Below, in pieces: positions 1 to 5,970 of a DNA stretch of 9,090 nucleotides (position 1 is the first letter of the stretch; each line of letters starts with the position of its first letter). A program made the translations under genes and the position numbers. Source of the stretch: Microbacteriaceae bacterium (GTDB lineage: Bacteria; Actinomycetota; Actinomycetes; Actinomycetales; Microbacteriaceae). The notes under the pieces were generated by a model. It did no database searches, had not been told where the DNA came from, and saw only the letters and a program-made list of their open reading frames with translations. The stretch covers positions 1 through 9,090 of the forward strand of contig JAJAZI010000071.1 in NCBI GenBank assembly GCA_026785785.1. The letters run 5' to 3'.

Positions 1-191
1 AGGGTAACCGTGTTGTGCGGCACCGAGGCGGTGGCGACGCGCGTCCCCGCGCCGATGTAACTCATGCCCGAAGCGGCATGGGCTCCCCCGTCGAGCCAGA
101 AGGCGTTCGTGGCACCGCCGTGCAGGGCGCGGAACGCGGTGGCCGGATCGAACCATCCGTCGACGGGAAGCCGGAGAATCCGTTGGCGCAT
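1..191 (-). CDS. pabB: Chorismate-utilising enzyme, PabB-like (aminodeoxychorismate synthase component I), 5' part only
   Basis: This is the N-terminal 63 codons of a leftward gene whose rest lies beyond the left edge. The ATG is at 191-189 and the frame stays open to base 1. The translation starts MRQRILRLPVDGWFDPATAF and continues with FWLDGGAHAASGMSYIGAG. The FWLD(S/G)G...SYIGAG pattern is typical of the N-terminal domain of PabB/TrpE proteins, which with the glutaminase PabA convert chorismate to 4-amino-4-deoxychorismate in the cytosol. The catalytic C-terminal domain is not visible, so TrpE, PabB or another family member cannot be separated by motifs. The divergent pabC-like gene 11 bp away favours PabB. 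No Shine-Dalgarno sequence precedes the ATG; a TAGGCT hexamer ends 6 nt before it, suggesting a leaderless transcript. Confidence 0.8.
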   Translation of the reverse strand, partial: MRQRILRLPVDGWFDPATAFRALHGGATNAFWLDGGAHAASGMSYIGAGTRVATASVPHNTVT

Positions 192-196
192 AACCT
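191..196 (+). promoter_or_regulatory. Candidate -10 element of a leaderless pabC promoter
   Basis: TAACCT is followed by AAGCCT and then the pabC ATG at 203, so a transcript starting about 7 bases after the hexamer would begin at the A of the start codon. There is no Shine-Dalgarno sequence. The element overlaps the pabB start codon by one base, so the two divergent promoters must share the same DNA. No good -35 is visible at 16-18 bp. Confidence 0.45.
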
Positions 197-197
197 A

Positions 198-203
198 AGC
201 CTA
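198..203 (-). promoter_or_regulatory. Candidate -10 element of a leaderless pabB promoter
   Basis: Read leftward, TAGGCT is followed by 6 nt (TAGGTT) and then the pabB ATG at 191. TANNNT six to seven bases before a start codon, with no Shine-Dalgarno sequence, is the usual picture of an actinobacterial leaderless transcript. No convincing -35 hexamer is found 16-18 bp upstream. The element's last base overlaps the first base of the pabC start codon. Confidence 0.45.
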
Positions 204-1036
204 TGAGTTCTGCTGCGACGCCCACGTCCGTGAGCTACCTGTGGTGCGACGGCGAGCTGGATCAAGTCGACAACGACGCCTTCGCCGAGGCGACGATCGA
301 GGCCGCCGATTCGTGGCTCGTGCACGACGGCACGGCCCTCGCGCTCGACCTGCATCGCACCCGGTTCGCTGGATCGGTGCGCGACGAGCTCCGCGAGCGA
401 CCCGGCCCCGACCTCGACCGGCACGACCTCGACGCCTTCTGGGCCGCGGCGATCACCGCGATTCCGAGGACCGGGGACTGGTTCCCCCGCATCGAACTCC
501 AGCGTGACGGGGGCGTCCCCCTGCTCGTGTTGCGGGTGCGCAGCGCCCCGGCCCGCACGGAATCGGTCACCATCATCAGCCATCAGGGTGACGATCCCCG
601 TACTCGCCCCCGGGTGAAGGGCCCCGATCTGGCCGCGCTCGGCCGGGTCAGGTCAGAGGTCACCCACCTCGGAGCCAGCGAGGTCGCCCTCCTGTCTCCC
701 GAGGGATTCGTCGTCGAGGGCGCCTACTCGGCGCTGCTGTGGTGGCGCGGCGACACCCTCTGCGTACCCCCGGACGACCTCGATCGGGTCGACAGCGTCA
801 CGGCGAGGACCGTACTCGCGGTCGCCACCGCGCTCGGGATAGAGGTGCTGCGCGAGCCGGTCGCACCGGCCGAACTCGAGGGGCTCGAGATCTGGGCGCT
901 GAGCTCGCTCCACGGCATCCGTATCGTCACCCGCTGGATCGACGGCCCGCAGCCCGCGGAGCAACCGGGCCGACTTCGCGCCTGGCGCGCGCGACTCGGC
1001 AAACTGTCACGCCCGCTCGATACGGTCAAGAGGTGA
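203..1036 (+). CDS. pabC: Class IV aminotransferase, aminodeoxychorismate lyase-like (PabC)
   Basis: This 277-residue protein belongs to the PLP-dependent class IV fold (branched-chain aminotransferase / D-amino-acid aminotransferase / aminodeoxychorismate lyase). The likely PLP lysine is K139 in RPRVKGPDLAAL. The block EVALLSPEGFVVEGAYSALL at 160-179 carries the family glutamate, E172. Length is normal for the family. PabC removes pyruvate from 4-amino-4-deoxychorismate to give p-aminobenzoate for folate. That role is inferred from the divergent pabB neighbour; sequence alone does not exclude a D-amino-acid or branched-chain aminotransferase. The C-terminus is basic (GRLRAWRARLGKLSRPLDTVKR in part) and its TGA overlaps the GTG of the downstream dedA gene within GTGA, so the two are probably co-transcribed and translationally coupled. 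The ATG is chosen because it follows directly on the TAACCT hexamer. Confidence 0.8.
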   Translation: MSSAATPTSVSYLWCDGELDQVDNDAFAEATIEAADSWLVHDGTALALDLHRTRFAGSVRDELRERPGPDLDRHDLDAFWAAAITAIPRTGDWFPRIELQRDGGVPLLVLRVRSAPARTESVTIISHQGDDPRTRPRVKGPDLAALGRVRSEVTHLGASEVALLSPEGFVVEGAYSALLWWRGDTLCVPPDDLDRVDSVTARTVLAVATALGIEVLREPVAPAELEGLEIWALSSLHGIRIVTRWIDGPQPAEQPGRLRAWRARLGKLSRPLDTVKR

Positions 1037-1704
1037 ACGACGCCCTCAACTCGATACTCGACCTCGTGGAGAGCGTTGACCCGCTGACCCGCACCCTGCT
1101 CGCCGCCCTCGGGATGCTGCTCGAGACCTCGGTGCTCGTCGGCATGGTCGTGCCCGGCGACTCGATCGTGATCGTCTCGAGCACCGCGGTGTCCGGTGCG
1201 GTCGAGTACTTCGGGCTCATCTTTGCCGTGATCGTCGGGGCCCTCGCGGGCGAGAGCATCGGGTTCACCCTCGGCCGCTGGTTCGGTCCGAAGATCCGCC
1301 GCAGTCGGCTCGGAAAACGCGTCGGTGAACGCAACTGGGTGCGCGCCGAGAACTACCTTGACCGGCGCGGCGGACCCGCCGTCTTCATCTCCCGGTTCCT
1401 GCCGGTGCTGCACTCACTGATCCCGCTGACGGTCGGCATGAGCGCGATGAGCTACCGCAAGTTCATGGCCTGGACGATACCCGCCTGCATCATCTGGGCA
1501 TTCGCGTACGTCTCGGTCGGATCGGCCGCCGCCGGCACCTTCCGCGAGCTGTCCGACAGCCTGCACGGAGCGGCGTACATCTTCGTAGGCATCATCGTGG
1601 GATTTCTCCTCCTGATCGTCGCCGGCAAGAGAATCCTTCACCGCTACGAGGCCCGGCATATGGTCCGTCCCGTCGACGGCGGCCCGACCCAGCGCGATCA
1701 GTGA
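1033..1704 (+). CDS. DedA-family (SNARE-associated/VTT domain) integral membrane protein
   Basis: The 223-residue product has the DedA layout: a re-entrant/hydrophobic N-terminal segment (about 18-57), a second hydrophobic stretch (60-80), a charged middle loop (84-112), and hydrophobic segments at about 146-166 and 179-198. Family marks include E31 and P41-G42-D43 (E...PGD), G-E at 73-74, and FISRFLPVLHSLIPLTVG at 118-135. E31, D43 and R121 align with E. coli YqjA E39, D51 and R130; the place of the second essential arginine (R136) holds H127. DedA proteins act in the cytoplasmic membrane and several are linked to undecaprenyl-phosphate or phospholipid transport and to proton-motive-force homeostasis; the substrate here is unknown. 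The GTG start at 1033 sits in a GTGA overlap with pabC and gives a normal family length. An ATG at residue 28 would cut off the conserved N-terminus. Confidence 0.88.
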   Translation: MNDALNSILDLVESVDPLTRTLLAALGMLLETSVLVGMVVPGDSIVIVSSTAVSGAVEYFGLIFAVIVGALAGESIGFTLGRWFGPKIRRSRLGKRVGERNWVRAENYLDRRGGPAVFISRFLPVLHSLIPLTVGMSAMSYRKFMAWTIPACIIWAFAYVSVGSAAAGTFRELSDSLHGAAYIFVGIIVGFLLLIVAGKRILHRYEARHMVRPVDGGPTQRDQ

Positions 1705-1721
1705 AACAGGAGCACCAGGAA

Positions 1722-1763
1722 CAAGAAGAAAAAGGGGGGCGGATGCCGCAGCATCCGCCCCCC
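1722..1763 (-). terminator. Rho-independent terminator of the osmoprotectant ABC operon
   Basis: Bases 1734-1746 (six G, C, GGATGC) pair perfectly with 1751-1763 (GCATCC, G, six C), a 13-bp GC-rich stem with a 4-nt loop. Read leftward it is followed by TTTTTCTTCTTG, a U-rich tail, which makes it a strong intrinsic terminator for the binding-protein gene ending at 1780. On the plus strand the stem is followed by TCGCGTTCC, without a U tract, so it would stop rightward transcripts from dedA (ending at 1704) only weakly, though the hairpin may still stabilise both 3' ends. Confidence 0.9.
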
Positions 1764-1779
1764 TCGCGTTCCACGTCCT

Positions 1780-2709
1780 CTAGATGAGGCCATTCTCGGT
1801 CAGCCAGGCCTCGGCGATCACGTCGGCCGACTTCTGGTCGTTGACGCTCTCCGAGTTGAGGCTCACAAGGTCGTCGGCGCTGAGCGCCGCGTTGACCTCG
1901 TCGAGGATCTTCTGCGCGCCCGCGTCGACCTTGTCGGACACGATCGTCACGACGTTGTCCGGAAAGAAGATGCCGTCCGGGTCGTCGAGGGCCACAAGGT
2001 CATTCGCCTTGATGTTCGGGTCGGCAGTGTAGATGTTGGCGAGCTGGATGTCGTTGTCGACGAGCGCCTTGACCGTGAGCGGCCCGCCGCTGTCTTCGAT
2101 CGACTTCACCTCGGCAATCGGCACCCCGTACTGCGCCTCGAGCGCCTCGGGGCCGTAGGGCCTTGTGGCGAGCTCGGAGTTGCCGCCGACGCTGATCGGC
2201 TCGGTCACGTTCGCCAATGACGCGACATCGGTGAGGTCGTACTTGTCGGCGAACTCCCGCGTGACGGTCCAGGAGTTCTGGTCCGAGGCATCCGCGGGCT
2301 CGAGAGCGGTGAGGCCCCCGGGCAGCGCCTCCTGCAGGTCGGCGTACACCTCGTCCGCGGTGCCGCCGGCGGCCTCGGAGTCGAGAGCCTGAAGCAGGCT
2401 TCCGATGTATTCGGGGAAGACGTCGATGTTGCCCGCCTCGAGCTCGGGCAGGTACACCTCGCGCTGGCCGATCTGGAACTCGCGATCCACCTCGTAGCCA
2501 CCTTCCTCGAGCGCCTGCGAATAGATCTCCGCGATGATTTCGTTGGAGTAGTACGCCTGCGAGCTGACGACCAGTGGTGCCGCGGCGCCCTCCTCGCCGG
2601 TACTCGTTCCCTCGTCGAGGGGATCCCCCGACGCACACCCTGCGAGGGCGACGACAGCCCCCACCGCGACTGCGCTCCACGCGAGTCGGCCCTTTGCTGC
2701 TGTGAACAT
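1780..2709 (-). CDS. opuCC: Osmoprotectant (glycine betaine/choline type) ABC transporter substrate-binding lipoprotein
   Basis: The 309-residue precursor has a lipoprotein signal: a basic start (MFTAAKGRLA), a hydrophobic core and the lipobox LAGC with C25 as the likely lipidated residue. An acidic linker (30-43) leads into an OpuAC-type binding domain from about residue 46. Characteristic stretches are SQAYYSNEIIAEIYSQALEE (50-69), GNIDVFPEYIGSLL (93-106), GGNSELATRPYGPEALEAQYG (175-195) and LVALDDPDGIFFPDNVV (238-254), which match OpuCC/OsmF-like proteins. Aromatic residues Y53, Y54, Y101, Y185 and Y227 could form the quaternary-amine cage. The mature protein is strongly acidic. ATG 2709 is chosen because AGAGAGGA lies 8 nt upstream and the signal peptide starts there; the same frame stays open further upstream only inside the preceding permease gene. 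It is last in the operon, 23 bp after the second permease. The exact ligand (betaine, proline betaine, choline, carnitine) is not determined. Confidence 0.9.
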   Translation of the reverse strand: MFTAAKGRLAWSAVAVGAVVALAGCASGDPLDEGTSTGEEGAAAPLVVSSQAYYSNEIIAEIYSQALEEGGYEVDREFQIGQREVYLPELEAGNIDVFPEYIGSLLQALDSEAAGGTADEVYADLQEALPGGLTALEPADASDQNSWTVTREFADKYDLTDVASLANVTEPISVGGNSELATRPYGPEALEAQYGVPIAEVKSIEDSGGPLTVKALVDNDIQLANIYTADPNIKANDLVALDDPDGIFFPDNVVTIVSDKVDAGAQKILDEVNAALSADDLVSLNSESVNDQKSADVIAEAWLTENGLI

Positions 2710-2717
2710 TTCGTGAT

Positions 2718-2725
2718 TCCTCTCT
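2718..2725 (-). promoter_or_regulatory. Strong ribosome binding site of the binding-protein gene
   Basis: Read leftward, AGAGAGGA lies 8 nt before the ATG at 2709. It fixes the start and is the clearest Shine-Dalgarno sequence in the window. It fits the need to make more binding protein than membrane subunits, since the two permeases have only coupled GTG starts. Confidence 0.8.
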
Positions 2726-2732
2726 GGTGCGG

Positions 2733-3449
2733 TTATTCCGCTTCCGCCGCGGATCGGGGTGATCCGGAGCGGACTTTCGTGCGCTGTCCTGCCCGCACGC
2801 CGGCGGGGACAACAAGTCGTTGAAGGGCGCTGAAGGCGCCCTCGAAGGCGATCGCGAGTGCGATCACGAGAATGGAGCCCGCGAGCATCTGCGTGTAGTC
2901 GTTCGTGCGCAGCCCGAGGAAGATGAAGCTTCCGAGGCCGCCGCCGCTGATGTAGGCGGCGAGGGTCGCGGTGGCGATGACCTGAAGGGTCGCGGAGCGG
3001 ATGCCGCCGATGAGCAGCGGGAGCCCGAGCGGCAGCTCGACCCGGCCGACGATCTGCCACTCGGTCATGCCGACCGAGCGTGCGGAATCGACGATGCGGC
3101 GGTCGATCGCCTCGAAGCCGGCGTAGGCGCCCGCGAGCATCGAGGGGATCGCGAGAACGACGAAGGCGATGATCGGCGCCTGCACGCCGATTCCGATCGA
3201 CAGGCCGAGGATCGAGATGAGGCCGAGGGTGGGCAGCGCGCGCACCCCGCCGGAGACGAGTACCGCTGCGGCCCTGCCCGTGCCCGTGTGCCCGATCAAG
3301 AATCCGGCGGGAATGGCGATCGCGCCGGCGATGACGAGCGAGACGACGCTGATCCAGAGGTGCTCGATCAGCCGTACCCCGATGCCGTTGGGCCCACCGT
3401 AGTGGGCCGGGTCGAGGATCCAGGCGATCGCGTCGACGATGAGGTTCAC
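2733..3449 (-). CDS. opuCD: Osmoprotectant ABC transporter permease (second)
   Basis: This 238-residue protein is a BPD-type inner-membrane permease of the OpuAB/OpuCD/YehW group. Hydrophobic segments lie at about 31-53, 63-87, 91-110, 145-166 and 187-207. The cytoplasmic EAA loop, which docks on the ATPase, is at about 119-143 (IVDSARSVGMTEWQIVGRVE followed by LPLG). ISGGGLGSFIFLGL (167-180) is also typical of the group. A polar basic tail (219-238) follows the last helix. The GTG start at 3449 overlaps the stop of the preceding permease as GTGA; it is chosen because the product then starts MNLIVDAIAW and has family length. Sequence further upstream in this frame lies over the neighbouring gene. 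It pairs with the other permease to form the heterodimeric channel. Confidence 0.88.
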   Translation of the reverse strand: MNLIVDAIAWILDPAHYGGPNGIGVRLIEHLWISVVSLVIAGAIAIPAGFLIGHTGTGRAAAVLVSGGVRALPTLGLISILGLSIGIGVQAPIIAFVVLAIPSMLAGAYAGFEAIDRRIVDSARSVGMTEWQIVGRVELPLGLPLLIGGIRSATLQVIATATLAAYISGGGLGSFIFLGLRTNDYTQMLAGSILVIALAIAFEGAFSALQRLVVPAGVRAGQRTKVRSGSPRSAAEAE

Positions 3450-4144
3450 GCGTTCACCACCAGTTCGGTCGGCGCCTGCTGCTTCGGCGCAGCGGCGTGC
3501 CGCCACGGCATCAGGAGGCGCCCGCAGAGGACGAGGATGCCGTCGAGCACGACGGCGATGAGGATGGTCAGCACGATACCGGCGTAGATCTCGCCCGGGA
3601 TGTTGCGCTGCAATCCGTCGGTGAACAGCAGCCCGAGGCTCTCGATGCCGAGCACCGCTCCCACAGTGGTGAGGCTCACAGTGCTGACCGAGACAACGCG
3701 GATGCCGGCGAGCAGCACGGGACCGGCGAGCGGCAGTTCCACCTTCCAGAACCTCGACCAGCCGGAGAAGCCCATCGCGGTCGCCGACTGCTCGACGTTC
3801 GGGTCGACGGAGGCGAGGGCGTCGGCGGTCGCCCGCACCATGAGCGCGATGCCGTAGAGAGTCAGCCCGATCACGACGTTGATGGGATCGCGCAGGCCCG
3901 TGCCGATGATCGCCGGAAGGGCCAGGAACAAAGGGAGGGAGGGAATCGCGTAGAGCAGCCCGGAGACCGCGAGGAGCGATCCGGACAGCCAGAGCAGCAC
4001 GCCGTTGCTCGCGCGATAGCGGTTCGCGACCCATCCGATCGGCACCGAGAGGACGAAACTCAGGATGATCGCGGGAACGGCGATCGCCAGGTGGTCTAGG
4101 GTCCGCTCACCGATGAGGGCGAGGTTGTTCAGAACCCAGTTCAC
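3446..4144 (-). CDS. opuCB: Osmoprotectant ABC transporter permease (first)
   Basis: This 232-residue BPD-type permease resembles OpuCB/YehY proteins. Hydrophobic segments lie at about 19-40, 48-81, 88-104, 141-168 and 187-212. The EAA loop is at about 117-142, with EQSATAMGFSGWSRFWKVEL followed by PLAGP. The stretch SGLLYAIPSLPLFLALPAIIG (61-81) is a typical family segment. It starts with GTG at 4144, overlapping the TGA of the ATPase gene as GTGA, and ends with a TGA that overlaps the GTG of the second permease. There is no separate ribosome binding site, so translation is probably coupled at both ends, which would keep the ATPase and both channel halves in similar amounts. Confidence 0.88.
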   Translation of the reverse strand: MNWVLNNLALIGERTLDHLAIAVPAIILSFVLSVPIGWVANRYRASNGVLLWLSGSLLAVSGLLYAIPSLPLFLALPAIIGTGLRDPINVVIGLTLYGIALMVRATADALASVDPNVEQSATAMGFSGWSRFWKVELPLAGPVLLAGIRVVSVSTVSLTTVGAVLGIESLGLLFTDGLQRNIPGEIYAGIVLTILIAVVLDGILVLCGRLLMPWRHAAAPKQQAPTELVVNA

Positions 4145-5004
4145 GAACTCGTCGACTCCTCTGACTCGACCGCGACTGACGCGACCGCGACGCCCTCCAC
4201 CAAAACGCCGGCGGCGCGACCGAACCCGTCGACGAGCACGGCACCGCGCTCGGTATGCCGGATGCTGAGGGCGCGCTTCCCCCGATCGGCGCCGATGAAG
4301 CTCGAGACGAAGTCGCTCGCCGGATCGGCCATGATCTCGGACGGCGACCCGACCTGGGCGATGCGGCCGCCCTGCTCGAGGATGACAACCTGATCGCCGA
4401 TCAGGAATGCCTCGTCGATGTCGTGGGTGACGAAAACCACAGTCTTGTCGAGTTCGCGCTGCAGCCGGATGAGCTCCTGCTGGAGTTCGTCGCGCACGAT
4501 GGGGTCGACAGCACCGAATGGCTCGTCCATCAGCAGGATGTTGGGGTCTGCCGCAAGGCCACGGGCCACGCCGACCCGCTGCTGCTGCCCGCCCGAGAGC
4601 TGGCTCGGGTAGCGGTCGGCGAGCGACCGCTCGAGGCCGACAGTGTCGAGCAGCGCGAGCGCATCCGAGAACGCCCGCTTGCGCGGCACCCCGTTGAGGA
4701 CGGGCACGGTCGCAACGTTCTCGATCACGGTGAAGTGGGGCAGGAGCCCGGAGTTTTGCATCACGTAGCCGATCCGGCGCCGCAACGCGACCGGTTCGAG
4801 CGCCGAGGTGTCTTCCCCGTCGATTTCGATCGTTCCCGAGGTCAGATCGACCATACGGTTGATCATGCGCAGCAGCGTCGTCTTGCCGGATCCTGAGGAC
4901 CCGACGAGCACGGTGGTCTTGCGCGACGGAAGCACGAGGTTGAAGTCGTCGACGGCGACCGTCCCGCCGGGAAATCTCTTCGTCACCGAACGGAATTCGA
5001 TCAT
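4141..5004 (-). CDS. opuCA: Osmoprotectant ABC transporter ATP-binding protein without CBS domains
   Basis: This 287-residue ATPase powers the importer. Visible motifs are Walker A GSSGSGKT (35-42), Q-loop Q83, signature LSGGQ (136-140), Walker B ILLMDEP (156-162) and switch histidine H194. HTERGAVLVDGFGRAAGVLV in the short tail (250-269) is not a recognisable CBS pair. Bacillus-type OpuCA proteins are about 380 residues, with two C-terminal CBS domains that sense ionic strength; here the chain stops about 40 residues after the nucleotide-binding domain, as in shorter OsmV/YehX-like members. It is first in the ABC operon and overlaps the first permease by 4 bp. The ATG at 5004 begins MIEFRSVTKRF, a normal start. 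The nearest purine-rich stretch (GCGAGGA) is 14 nt upstream, longer than ideal, and a four-codon ORF (5018-5004) lies between, ending in TGATG over this start. Confidence 0.92.
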   Translation of the reverse strand: MIEFRSVTKRFPGGTVAVDDFNLVLPSRKTTVLVGSSGSGKTTLLRMINRMVDLTSGTIEIDGEDTSALEPVALRRRIGYVMQNSGLLPHFTVIENVATVPVLNGVPRKRAFSDALALLDTVGLERSLADRYPSQLSGGQQQRVGVARGLAADPNILLMDEPFGAVDPIVRDELQQELIRLQRELDKTVVFVTHDIDEAFLIGDQVVILEQGGRIAQVGSPSEIMADPASDFVSSFIGADRGKRALSIRHTERGAVLVDGFGRAAGVLVEGVAVASVAVESEESTSS

Positions 5005-5136
5005 CAGGTTTGGCTCATTCCTCGCGAATTACCGCGAATCCACACGTGCCGGGCCATCTACTCAAACACTTCCCGCGGCGTACTGCCAAACGCAGACGCT
5101 TTTTATCAGCGAGCTGTGACCTTCAGTCGACTCCGA
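5005..5136 (-). promoter_or_regulatory. Leader region between tetR and the ABC operon, with a 10-bp-spaced direct repeat
   Basis: This 132-bp gap is the least GC-rich part of the operon and should hold the ABC promoter if one exists separate from tetR. CGCGAAT occurs twice on the plus strand, at 5023-5029 and 5033-5039, exactly one helical turn apart and 19-35 bp before the ATPase start; such spacing could be an operator. A CACGTG palindrome lies nearby. I do not find a convincing -35/-10 pair, and no U-tailed hairpin follows the tetR stop, so read-through from tetR is possible. Confidence 0.4.
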
Positions 5137-5802
5137 CTACGCGTCGGAAGCCGGGTTGCCATAGGCGCCGATGAGGTAGCCGCGGGCCACGGTGAGCGCC
5201 TCGTCGGTGAAGCGGGCGTCGCCGTTGCGATCGAACGCGAAGGCGCGCGCCAGCAGTGAATCGCACAACTCGAGCGCCACCTCGACACGGAACTGGAGTT
5301 CATCGTTCGCTTCGAGGCCGTGTCGGGACGACAGCACGGAGACGAGTGCGGCAGCGATGACCCCATTGTTGGTGCGGTCCCCGGCCCGCGGCTGCAGGTC
5401 GAGCACATCGCCGAACCGCAGCGCGCGGAACCCGGGCTCTGACCGGAACGCGCCGACCCAGTACTGCAGCGCGGCCTCGACCGCCTCGAGCCAGTTGGCA
5501 CGGTCCGGCGACTCGATCGCCGGGATCCCCTCCGCCGCGAAGCGGGTCATCGAGCGACCGCTGAGCGCGTGGAGAACGGCGATCCGATCGGGGAAGTATC
5601 GGTAGACAGTGCCGATCGATGAGCCTGCGCGGTCGGCGATCATGGCCGTGGTGAGGCGTTCGAATCCGATCCCGTCGACGACGGCGGCGGCCGCGTCGAG
5701 GAGGGAGGTGAGTCGGGCGGTACTGCGTGCCTGGACGGGTTCATTGCGCAGTACTGCGGTCGCGACGGACGTGGCGCTCTCGCCGGAGGAGTAGGAGGAC
5801 AC
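5137..5802 (-). CDS. TetR/AcrR-family transcriptional regulator
   Basis: The 221-residue protein has the TetR layout: an N-terminal DNA-binding domain and a helical ligand/dimer domain. The helix-turn-helix core is at about 51-73 (TTAMIADRAGSSIGTVYRYF followed by PDR), the most conserved part of the family. Residues 1-26 form a serine-rich, polar extension before the first helix. The C-terminal half (about 100-215) is mostly helical with no obvious catalytic motif; its ligand cannot be read from the sequence. It starts with GTG at 5802, with AAAGGG 7 nt upstream, and ends with TAG 132 bp before the ABC ATPase gene on the same strand. That position suggests control of the importer, of itself or of the divergent phosphatase gene. 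BetI of choline metabolism is also a TetR protein, but I see no specific reason to call this one BetI. Confidence 0.88.
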   Translation of the reverse strand: MSSYSSGESATSVATAVLRNEPVQARSTARLTSLLDAAAAVVDGIGFERLTTAMIADRAGSSIGTVYRYFPDRIAVLHALSGRSMTRFAAEGIPAIESPDRANWLEAVEAALQYWVGAFRSEPGFRALRFGDVLDLQPRAGDRTNNGVIAAALVSVLSSRHGLEANDELQFRVEVALELCDSLLARAFAFDRNGDARFTDEALTVARGYLIGAYGNPASDA

Positions 5803-5970
5803 GGGGGATCCCTTTCGTCAATACGAGTCAACAGTAGCGAGTGATTTGGAAGTCTAGCTTGTCTCGCATCGTGAAGGCACCCCGTTTACACCAGCGGGTT
5901 CGAGGTGTCCGCGGGCGGGTTTGCGCGGCGCGAATCGTCGGTGTGGTGGCGCGCGTGAAAGACTTCTGCA
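5803..5970. promoter_or_regulatory. Divergent promoter region between tetR and the App1-like gene
   Basis: The 168-bp gap must carry the start signals of tetR (leftward) and of the phosphatase gene (rightward). Next to tetR, GTCAA is repeated at 5817-5821 and 5827-5831, 10 bp apart, just upstream of the AAAGGG ribosome binding site. TTTACA at 5885-5890 resembles a rightward -35, but no good -10 lies 16-18 bp downstream. A further CGCGAAT copy is at 5929-5935, the heptamer found twice before the ABC ATPase gene. I cannot assign transcription starts with confidence. Confidence 0.35.

Noticed and set aside
724..1413. Long minus-strand open frame (229 codons) across pabC and dedA
   Set aside because: It runs antisense to two genes with clear family motifs and its translation is low-complexity and charged without a recognisable domain; a typical high-GC antisense frame.
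2710..3060. Upstream extension of the binding-protein frame to 3060
   Set aside because: The extra residues are arginine/proline-rich and lie over the second permease; the lipoprotein signal and ribosome binding site place the start at 2709.
3450..4034. Upstream extension of the second permease frame to 4034
   Set aside because: It overlaps the first permease in another frame and adds an arginine-rich, non-membrane sequence; the GTGA start at 3449 gives normal length.
5826..5831. TTGACT (leftward) as the tetR -35 box
   Set aside because: A 17-bp spacing would place the -10 on top of the tetR start region at 5803-5808, leaving no room for the ribosome binding site.
5881..5912. Possible tRNA or structured RNA (GGGTTCGAGG with flanking ACACC/GGTGT)
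   Set aside because: The TTCGA resembles a T-loop, but the flanking bases do not form a T-stem and no acceptor or anticodon arms can be drawn; only a 5-bp stem with a 10-nt loop is seen.
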